Shown piece after piece: positions 56,201-64,000 of a stretch of 64,000 nucleotides of DNA (within the stretch, counting starts at the first letter, position 1; each line of letters opens with the position of its first letter). Source of the stretch: Paragorgia papillata. Lineage: Eukaryota > Cnidaria > Anthozoa > Scleralcyonacea > Coralliidae. The DNA lies in NCBI GenBank assembly GCA_035771165.1, contig JAWNZC010000469.1:1266001-1330000 (forward strand), written 5' to 3'. The notes beneath the pieces were generated by a model. The model did not search any database, had not been told where the DNA came from, and saw only the letters and a program-made list of their open reading frames with translations. The position numbers and the translations under genes are program-made.

Positions 56201-57760
56201 ACCACCTTTCCATTTGTTTGCCATATTCAAAATGACCATTCAAAATAATTGAGGTATTACATAATTCACAAGGAACTGCTGCAGGACGACATGCTAGATA
56301 AGAAAGTAAATTACATATGATTAAACTATTCCTGCCCAAGCTGGCCAAAAACAGTTCTAAAGGGCGGTGCCACAGCGGTGACGGCATAAACTTTGCATCA
56401 AAAACGTCGCGTTAAAAAATGTCACTTGCTATGGACTCGGCGTGAGCGAGCGACGAAGGAGCGAACTCGCAGACACAATCTCCAAGGCGAAGCGTAGCTA
56501 GCATCGCAATAGAGAAATACTTCAGACCTTGTGAAAGTTTTATCTGGAGTTGAATCAATTACAACATGTACCATGTACCTTTAGTTAATTTTTATTTCTT
56601 TTTAGTTATATATAAATCTTACCAACTTTTCCCAGTTTATCCAAGAACGTAGTAACATCATTGTCGTTGATTGGGGTGCTTTGATATTCAATGTTGCCAT
56701 CATGAACAGGTTTCATACTCCATGGTCGCTCTTGTTTCATTCTTTCTATATTCTCTTCAATCATCTTTTGCGACGAAAGGATTTCTTCATCGTTGCCTTT
56801 CTCAAGAAGGTTCTTGGCTAGATTGAAAGAACCTTTTACTTTATCCACGTGACGTTTCACTTCGGTTTCTTGTTCCACAAGTGGTTCGCGAGTTTCTTTG
56901 TATTTCTTCTCCACTTCCTTAATCATCAGTTTGGCTTTCTCTTCCAGCTTCTGAGTTAAGATTTTTAAAACTTCTTCTTTCTGCCGAGTGATGTCTTTCT
57001 TTGCTTTCTTTGTATTGTCTTCCAGAGACTGTTTGGCATTTGATATCAACTCTAATGTGTCGTTGCCTTCCTTCAGACTTTCTTCTAAGATCGTACAACG
57101 CGATGCTAATACTTCTCTTTGCTTCTCAGCTACTTCGTCAACCGAGAGACATGAATGATTTTGCTTGATGTGATTCAAGAGCATACAATGACTACAGATC
57201 AGTTCTTTACATATCTCGCAATAGAACTCAAGGGTCTTGTTCTCATGTTTCTTGCAGTAAAGTTTTGCTCTGATCTTGGCTTCGTTCTCAGCTTGACTCA
57301 ACTCGTTTACTGATAGCAGTAGCACAGCGTGTTTCTTCTTGCTTTGTCTGTACCACGTTTCATGAGCTTCCAAACATTTCTCGCACATGAAAACCTCACA
57401 AGTTGTACATCGACTAACGGCTGGCTCTTGGCAACGAGAACATTTAGAAACGTTTGCTCGTCGTTGAATCGCCATGACGTCTAACATGTTTCGGATAAAA
57501 TGACTGCTCGCCATTCCTGCTACTTCATCTTTTGGTTTCAGAATAAATTCTGACCGACATGTCGGACAGTTGAATACTTCAATCTCTTTACCAGCTGCTT
57601 CCTCACGATGGCGTTTTACAAACTTCTCTAAACAGATTTTGCAAAAGGAGTGAAAGCAAGGCAATGTTCGTGGTTCGTTCAAAGTTTCTAAGCAAATGGA
57701 ACATGTCAGTAAGGATTCTAGTTGATCAACTGGAACGGCGTCGGTTGAAGAAGTAGCCAT
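52969..57760 (-). CDS. Gene D: complete TRIM-TLDc protein, mosaic
   Basis: Exons 57760-56623, 56293-56042 and 53282-52969, phase-1 junctions, about 567 aa. RING ligands C20, C23, C35, H37, C40, C43, C65, C68. A 4-residue expansion follows B-box 1 (KKKHAVLLLSVNELS). B-box 2 matches B/C ([16 protein letters not shown]), whereas from VLASRCTILEESL onward the coiled coil matches A. Exon 2 is A-like and exon 3 C-like. This pattern suggests recombination or gene conversion. In TLDc, GPWFGGGPDF replaces the usual [10 protein letters not shown]. Frames and splice sites are intact, so it is likely expressed. Confidence 0.9.
53283..56041 (-). other. Intron 2 of gene D
   Basis: Matches gene A intron 2 from 53826 and gene C intron 2 from 53283 to about 54300. 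Contains the same MITE as A (about 54750-55062) and a D-only inverted SINE at 55481-55983. Confidence 0.7.
55481..55983 (+). mobile_element. Inverted-duplicated tRNA-derived SINE
   Basis: The right half is a plus-strand SINE: box A TGGCTCAGTGG near 55794, box B GGGTTCAATTCC near 55841, then body to 55983. The left half (55481-55695) is its inverted copy, separated by about 45 bp. A 15-bp duplication TCTGTTTTATAGTAT flanks the whole (55466-55480, 55984-55998). Gene A has the empty site at 1622-1636. Confidence 0.85.
56042..56293 (-). CDS. Gene D exon 2 (TLDc N-half)
   Basis: 252 bp, same length and N-terminal sequence as gene A exon 2 (ACRPAAVPCELCNTS), with [20 protein letters not shown]. 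Confidence 0.88.
56623..57760 (-). CDS. Gene D exon 1 (RING, B-boxes, coiled coil)
   Basis: 1138 bp; ATG in ACAATGG, donor GTTG|GTAAGA as in gene A. Confidence 0.9.
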
Positions 57761-57814
57761 TGTAGACAACGTTTTGTTCAAAAAGTGTAGTAGTTTCGTG
57801 TGTTGATACTCAGT

Positions 57815-57936
57815 TTATAGTTAAACTGCAATGCCGACGGAAAGCGAAAATGTTGGAAGTCGTTGTCTCTGAATTCTCAGTAAATGCATGGTAATACGAT
57901 TCTTGGTAAACTATCAAATATCCTGCTGTGATTGGT
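57815..57936 (-). promoter_or_regulatory. Gene D promoter: TATA, ISRE-like and CCAAT blocks
   Basis: TATAAA on the minus strand at 57820-57815, GAAAGCGAAAATG at 57841-57853, and CCTGCTGTGATTGGT at 57922-57936. Spacing from the ATG is as in gene A within a few bases. Confidence 0.55.
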
Positions 57937-57987
57937 TTTCTATTTAGATATTCCTGTTTATATTTGCATCTTTTTAACTATACACTC

Positions 57988-60137
57988 CAACTGCGTCAAG
58001 TTTTAAGGGCACAAATTTGGCGTAGAGTCGCCTGTAGAGGTCTACAACACTACACCAGAAATTAGAGCTGTCGCGTTTTAAGATGTGCAAATCGGTGTAG
58101 AGTTTGTTGTAGAGCTCTACAACATGACACTACAATCAGGAATCGCTCATGCTATATACACAATTACACTGTTGTACCTGCTATATAGTGTAGTTACTTT
58201 CGAGGCTTGTGAACAAACTTGTGAAAAAATTCACGGTTGCATGACTGATATCAAAATTCTGTTGTCATGGAAACAACATTTTATGGGTCTGGAAGAGGAG
58301 CCAAAGAAATTCTAATTTTGGAATCCTAACAATTCTTGGGATGCAATTAATGGCTTTAACTTATTACTGAAAATTAAGGTTTGGCAACCATATTGGATGA
58401 AACACAACATCGTGTGAAACTCAAGAGCTAAATAAGTATTGCTTTCAACCACACTTCAATATCTACACGTTCATACCATTTGCACCTGTGTATTCATGCA
58501 GATATACTGTACGTACAATAGTTTACAAATCTACAGCTCTACAACTCTACAGCTCTACAACTCTACAGCTCTACAACTCTAGAACTCTACAGCTCTAGAA
58601 CTCTACAGCTCTACAAAACTCTACAACTCTACAGCTCTACAACTCTACAGCTCTACAACTCTACAGCTCTACAACTCTACAGCTCTACAACTCTACAGCT
58701 CTAGAACTCTACAGCTCTACAACTCTACAACTCTACAACTCTACTACTCTACAGCTCTACAACTCTACAACTCTACAACTCTACAACTCTACAGCTCTAC
58801 AACTCTACAGTTCTACAGCTCTACAACTCTACAACTCTACAACTCTACAGCTCTACAAATCTACAGCTCTACAACCCTACAGCTCTACAACCCTACAGCT
58901 CTACAACTCTACAGCTCTACAACTCTACAGCTCTACAACTCTAGAACTCTACAGCTCTAGAACTCTACAGCTCTACAACTCTACAGCTCTACAAAACTCT
59001 ACAACTCTACAGCTCTACAGCGCTACTGCTACAGTAGAGTTTAGTATAGCTGTAGAGTTGTAGAGCTGTAGAGTAGTTGTAGAGTTGTAGAGCTGTATAG
59101 TTGTAGAGCTGTATAGTTGTAGAGCTGTAGGGTTGTAGAGCTGTAGATTTGTAGAGCTGTAGAGTTGTAGAGTTGTAGAGTTGTAGAGCTGTAGAACTGT
59201 AGAGTTGTAGAGCTGTAGAGTTGTAGAGTTGTAGAGTTGTAGAGTTGTAGAGCTGTAGAGTAGTAGAGTTGTAGAGTTGTAGAGTTGTAGAACTGTAGAG
59301 TTGTAGAGTTGTAGAGCTGTAGAGTTGTAGAGTTTTGTAGAGCTGTAGAGTTGTAGAGCTGTAGAGTTCTAGAGTTGTAGAGCTGTAGAGTTGTAGAGTT
59401 GTAGAGTTGTAGAGTTGTAGAGTTGTAGAGTTTTGTAGAGTTGTAGAGTTTTGTAGAGCTGTAGAGTTGTAGAGCTGTAGAGTTGTAGAGTTGTAGAGTT
59501 GTAGAGCTGTAGAGTTGTAGAGCTGTAGAGTTGTAGAGCTGTAGAGTTGTAGAGTTTTGTAGAGCTGTAGAGTTGTAGAGCTGTAGAGTTCTAGAGCTGT
59601 AGAGTTCTAGAGTTGTAGAGCTGTAGAGTTGTAGAGCTGTAGAGTTGTAGAGCTGTAGAGTTGTAGAGCTGTAGATTTGTAAACTATTGTACGTACAGTA
59701 TATCTGCATGAATACACAGGTGCAAATGGTATGAACGTGTAGATATTGAAGTGTGGTTGAAAGCAATACTTATTTAGCTCTTGAGTTTCACACGATGTTG
59801 TGTTTCATCCAATATGGTTGCCAAACCTTAATTTTCAGTAATAAGTTAAAGCCATTAATTGCATCCCAAGAATTGTTAGGATTCCAAAATTAGAATTTCT
59901 TTGGCTCCTCTTCCAGACCCATAAAATGTTGTTTCCATGACAACAGAATTTTGATATCAGTCATGCAACCGTGAATTTTTTCACAAGTTTGTTCACAAGC
60001 CTCGAAAGTAACTACACTATATAGCAGGTACAACAGTGTAATTGTGTATATAGCATGAGCGATTCCTGATTGTAGTGTTGTAGAGCTCTACAACAAACTC
60101 TACACCGATTTGCACATCTTAAAACGTGACAGGCCTA
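57988..60137. mobile_element. 2.15-kb foldback element with CTACAGCTCTACAA core
   Basis: Outer arms of about 450 bp (58069-58520 and 59690-60132) are near-perfect inverted copies. The cores 58520-59030 and 59041-59690 are tandem CTACAGCTCTACAACT units in opposite orientation. An 8-bp duplication ATACACTC flanks it (57980-57987, 60138-60145). The paralogous site next to gene A, 3701-3708, is empty. The left terminus carries an extra diverged copy of the end (57988-58068). No transposase; a 241-codon frame is repeat translation. Confidence 0.88.
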
Positions 60138-60469
60138 ATACACTCAGCCTGGAGTACAATATATAGACTAGAGAACATCGCTTGCTTTTGCCAAGGAGCA
60201 AAACAGCCGAAACTGACGTGAATTCCTTGCATAACGAATTAAATCTCATTTATACATCATGGTAACACATGAAAAGTATTTTTACTGTTGCGTTTACAGT
60301 TTTGATCAATTCTAGCATTTTCAAAATTATTAATCTCTTGGAAAACCACGTGGTGAATATGTTGGGCTATTGTGATGTCACGAGCATTTCCGAGCCAACG
60401 ATTACAAATAGCTTTGGTTACCTTTGCAAACTGTTGAAATGAGAAAGAGGCGCCGCCATACGACACAGT

Positions 60470-60692
60470 TCAGACCATGGATCCCAGCTAAGCCCTAGCC
60501 GTTGATTTTACGGAGGGAGGAAAACCGTAGCCTGCGAATACAGCCGCCTCACATCGACTAAAGTCTACTCACATGAGTCCCAAGCTCGAGAACGGGGCTG
60601 TTCCCAGACGGTCACCCATCCATCCAAGTACTAACCCCGTCCAACTGGGCTTAACTATTGGTGAGAGGCAGCGCCCTAACAGCACACGTCAT
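60470..60692 (-). mobile_element. 5S rRNA-derived SINE, second copy
   Basis: The minus strand carries GGTTAGTACTTGGATGG and GACCGTCTGGGAAC, plus AGTTAAGCCCAGTTGGACGG, in the same order as 27988-28265. GATGG is duplicated within box C. The body is diverged from the first copy, so they are separate insertions. Confidence 0.8.
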
Positions 60693-61846
60693 CCGTGCTC
60701 CCTGTTTTCACTTTGCTCTGTAATACATAACCTGATGCAAACACTCGTGTAATAAGTTTGGTAGAATTCGAACTTTCGAAGGTGCTTATGTAAATTGTTG
60801 AATTCGTTGTTGTCGTCATCGTTTTCTAGTTATAAAACATGGCAAGCACACTGTGGAAGCATAACAAGAATTAGAATTATTTACATTGAATGCGTGTCTT
60901 TTACATTCCTTCGTTACATCATGATTGGTCAGATTAACCTAAATATGTTTCCATATATGGTAACAGGAAGTTTGTTACATAGTCATAATAATACATAATA
61001 ATATCCAGTCATAACTAATCTTAAAGTTACATTCTTATATTAAACAACAATGTTTATACAGTTAAGAGCATTACTTAACACCCCCACTTGCTCGTATGTT
61101 ATTGCTGCCGCAGCGAGCGAGCCTGAAGCGAGCGAGCAAGGCAGCAAACCTAAATAATGTAGTGGGGCTTTTTTCAAATCTTTCATTGGCGCATTGCATT
61201 GTGGTCTAATTGCTATAGACCCAAAATGCAGTGCGAAAACAACTAACCAGAATACAACGCGCGAAGTGCATGCTTTCTTTTCGTTTGGACTGTCGAGCGA
61301 ACAGGTTTTCAGGTATGTATGCAGTATGCTAATTGCGAATTTCATGTAAAATTAGACAAATGTCTTTAATCATCTGCAAGATTAAACAAATGTCATTAGT
61401 CAATTGCAATTTTGTTTCATTACAACAGACATTTGAACTGTCAAATGGCCAATACTGAGGAGCGGGTGCGTATGCATCTTTTCAATTAATATATAGCCTC
61501 TCCCAAAGACCTTTAGCCCAAACGCTACCAAGATATCCTAAAGACAAGCCGTGAAGTTTAGTCTACATAGTTCTCAATGAGTCAGTTAGTCATTTATTAA
61601 ACAATTGTTTAATCTGAATCTGATGTGCGAAGACGTGTATGTTTATTTTAAGAAGAAATTTTAGCTTTACATTTCTGATATTCAACATTTTACATTTATT
61701 TATCTTTCTTGTGTTTAAAATGCACACAGAAAGTCAGAAACACGCAACCACCAAGCCTTCTCAGTCCCACATGTAAAAAACCCCACAACTCTGCCACATT
61801 ACCAAAGGCAGCATTCACATACCATTTAGGTAACCTAGTATACTTA
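60693..61846. other. No gene seen; possible Copia 3' flank or LTR
   Basis: Contains a GAGCGAGC-type dispersed repeat near 61110-61145. The Copia 3' LTR would lie in the right part of this stretch, but with no 5' LTR in the window it cannot be bounded. Short frames lack domains. Confidence 0.4.
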
Positions 61847-62457
61847 TTAACCTGAAATAAATTTTCTAAATTTTCCCAACTTGACTTTACTCACTGGCTT
61901 AGTGAATATATCTGCTACATTCTTATCAGTTACAATATATTTCAATTGTATACTACCTTTCTGTACCTCACTTCTAATAAAATGGTATTCTATATCTATA
62001 TGTTTCGACCCTTGTGGTACATAGGATTTTTAGCTAAGTTTATCGCACCTTGTTTGTCTACATTAACCAGTACGCTGCTGCCTTCATCAACTATCTTCAT
62101 ATCTATACATATCTGTCTCAAGAATTTTGCTTCCTGTGCTGCGTCCGTAATCGCTATGTACTCTGCCTCGCATGTCGACAACGCCACAGTTGACTGTTTT
62201 CGACTTCTCCGTGATACTAAAGGACCATTTTCTGACAAATGAAAACCGTAACCAGATATACTACGCCTGTCATGTATATCCCCTCCCCAATCTGAATCAC
62301 AGTATCCGATAAGTCTTAAAGGAATTTCTGATTTTCTAAAACCTAAGTTTTGTTCTACTGTCCCTTTCAAGTACCTTATAGGACACGTTTTGCTGCATTC
62401 AGATGGGTTATAGTGGGTTTGGACATGTTTTGTGAAAGCTTTGTAACGATGTAGCAT
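61847..62457 (-). pseudogene. Copia RNase H domain
   Basis: RLIGYCDSDWGGDIHDRRS, STVALSTCEAEYIAITDAA and an IVTDKNVADIFTKP tail after a frameshift near 62015. RNase H acidic residues (D, E, D) appear present. Confidence 0.85.
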
Positions 62458-62466
62458 AGATCAGGT

Positions 62467-63420
62467 CTAGTACCTTTGCAATAACTTTTCAATATATTGC
62501 CTTTGGTTCATTTCTATCACACCTTCCAAACATTTGAATTCTGTACCTAAAAACCATGACAGTGTTCCTAGGTCTTTCATTTCAAATCGTTTACTTAAAG
62601 AATCTTTCACACTTTGCAGTAAAATTGTATTACTGGCAGAAATGATAAGATCGTCAACCCAAATAATTATTATGACGCATTGATTTGCATGAATATTACG
62701 AGTATACACACATGGGTCAGCAAGAGATTGTGTGAAGTTTTCCTTCAATAAATATTCATGTAGCGCGTTGTTCCAATTTCGTCCGCTCTGCTTTAAGCCA
62801 TATAATGACTTCCTTAATTTGCAGACAAGTTTCTCACCCTTCTCTCCAAATGTTTCATAGCCTTCCGGCTGTTCCATAAAAATGTCACAGTCTATCGGTG
62901 CGTTTAAGTACGCTGTTTTTACATCCATCTGATGTACAAACATATCTGTTTGAATTGCATGCTGCAACAAAGTACGGATAGAGCTCATCCGAGCAGTAGG
63001 TGAAAACGTTTCATGGTAATCTACACCAGGTGTCTGAGAGTAGCCTTTCGCTACATAACGAGCTTTGTGTGTTTCCTCCTTATTTGGCCCTGTCTTAACT
63101 ACATATACCCACTTTCCCCCTACTACCTCACGGTCCTTCGGGGGTGGGACAAGGACAAAAGTCTCATTTGCTTCAAGGGCCTCTATTTCATCGTCCATGG
63201 CTTTTTGCCATTTCCTTGCCTCTGGTGAGTTTACTGCTTGGGTATAGCATATTGGAACATCAGATGTTCGGTAGCAGTAGTCAACCGAATAGCTTATAGC
63301 GTCGTCATTTTCAACAACATACTCATCCAGGTAAGTTGGTCTACTGCGAGTTCTGGTAGGGTACCGTGTTTCACCCTCTTTTTCACCAGAATTTTCGCTT
63401 TCATTGACTACGTTGGGCTC
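62467..63420 (-). pseudogene. Copia reverse transcriptase
   Basis: KARYVAKGYSQTPGVDYHET, QMDVKTAYLNAPID, LRKSLYGLKQSGRNWN and IWVDDLII (catalytic DD) are visible. The frame stops near 62460 after QYIEKLLQRY; comparison with the family suggests a deletion of roughly 70 codons before RNase H. Confidence 0.88.
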
Positions 63421-63423
63421 ATT

Positions 63424-63786
63424 AGGGACCTTAAGATCTACGACGGCAACTTCGAGGACGACGTCCTTCAAACAAAAGCATTCTTCTTGCAAAACAAAGA
63501 TAATGAATAATTTCTAGTCCCAAGAGTAATCTGAACACCGTCCTCGCTCTGTATACAAAGCATTTTCACGTCTTCAGGACGACGTTGACTCGTGGGGTGA
63601 TGAGAACTGTTGTAGTGTTGTCTGAGATTGCCTTAACACAGACACTGCAACCGTTTTAAAAGTTTGAAAATTATAAAACAAGCTTCAAGTATTGAATACA
63701 GTAGTCAGTTAACCGTGACTTCTTTTTAATGCTAAAATTTGAATTGCTTTTTAACCGCCGTCGTCGTCCTACATCTTAAGGTCCCT
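63424..63786. mobile_element. 363-bp MITE in Copia pol
   Basis: Ends AGGGACCTTAAGATCTACGA / complement of AGGGACCTTAAGATGTAGGA. ATT on both sides (63421-63423, 63787-63789) is a likely 3-bp target duplication. It supplies the artificial N-terminus of the RT open frame. Confidence 0.75.
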
Positions 63787-64000
63787 ATTATCAAAAGTGG
63801 GCAACATGTTGGGTACAGTCCCCTCGTCCTGGTCTTCTGGGCAATCTTTACTTCCAGAATTTGTATCACTGAAGAATTTCACACACCTGACTCTCTCAAC
63901 CTTGTTGGTCTCAGGGTAATAAACAAGATACGCAGGACTTCCTTTGTCGTACCCTACAAATATTCCCTCTTTACTTCGAGGGTCGAGCTTCTTGGTATTT

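Larger units (their letters stand above)
61847..64000 (-). mobile_element. Ty1/Copia retrotransposon pol, partial and decayed
   Basis: Minus strand. From the right edge: the linker after integrase (KLDPRSKEGIFVGYDKGSPA), then RT, then RNase H ending FTKPVSKVKLGKFRKFIS and a stop at 61847. A MITE at 63424-63786, an internal deletion near 62460 and a frameshift near 62015 break it. The 5' part lies beyond the window. Confidence 0.88.

Noticed and set aside
58520..59690. CRISPR-like array
   Set aside because: Contiguous short tandem repeats without unique spacers in a eukaryotic foldback.
59041..59766. LYNSTTLQ repeat protein
   Set aside because: Arm and core of the foldback element; no start context or domain.
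61040..61345. 101-codon minus-strand frame
   Set aside because: Overlaps a GAGCGAGC-type dispersed repeat and has no recognisable domain.

Overview
This is a repeat-rich, AT-rich metazoan nuclear window. Its introns, TRIM-type E3 genes, CR1/L2-like LINEs, Ty3/Gypsy and Ty1/Copia elements and abundant foldback MITEs suggest an invertebrate, most likely an anthozoan cnidarian (coral or sea anemone). The organism call is inference.

The host genes fall into two sets. (1) Four paralogous genes, called A to D here, encode RING / B-box / coiled-coil (TRIM) proteins ending in a TLDc domain. Each has the same three-exon, phase-1 structure: exon 1 holds the TRIM module, and exons 2 and 3 hold the two halves of TLDc. 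A (minus strand) loses exon 3 off the left edge. B (plus) is complete, about 561 aa. C (minus) is complete, about 560 aa. D (minus) is complete, about 567 aa. All four share promoter sequence with a CCAAT-like block and a GAAANNGAAA (IRF/ISRE-type) motif 80-110 bp before the ATG. (2) Four exons on the plus strand (18483-27933) encode the tristetraprolin-binding region of CNOT1, the CCR4-NOT scaffold. Gene B lies wholly inside one 7.75-kb CNOT1 intron, on the same strand.

Layout. 1-4.0 kb: gene A and flanks. 4.3-6.6 kb: three simple or minisatellite arrays. 6.6-9.1 kb: dispersed repeats. 9.1-13.5 kb: nearly full-length CR1/L2-like LINE with frameshifts. 13.5-17.2 kb: MITEs and a 200-bp tandem repeat. 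17.2-18.45 kb: a GC-richer array of short hairpins abutting a CNOT1 exon. 18.5-27.9 kb: CNOT1 exons with nested gene B, several TTAA-target foldback MITEs and a tRNA-like SINE. 28.0-28.3 kb: 5S-rRNA-derived SINE. 28.6-39.9 kb: segmental unit with gene C. 39.9-49.5 kb: huge TTACCACCA-type array split by a Gypsy element, itself split by an 805-bp MULE-like MITE. 49.5-60.5 kb: segmental unit with gene D, carrying a TTAA MITE, an inverted tRNA-SINE and a 2.15-kb foldback. 60.5-64 kb: second 5S-SINE and a decayed Copia polyprotein with a MITE inside it.

The A, C and D loci are copies of one unit. Several transposons can therefore be bounded exactly by comparing filled and empty sites between copies. 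D looks mosaic (B/C-like B-box, A-like coiled coil), which implies exchange among copies. Together with the ISRE-like motifs, this resembles an expanding innate-immunity locus; that functional reading is inference. Many long open frames here are translations of satellites and are not genes.
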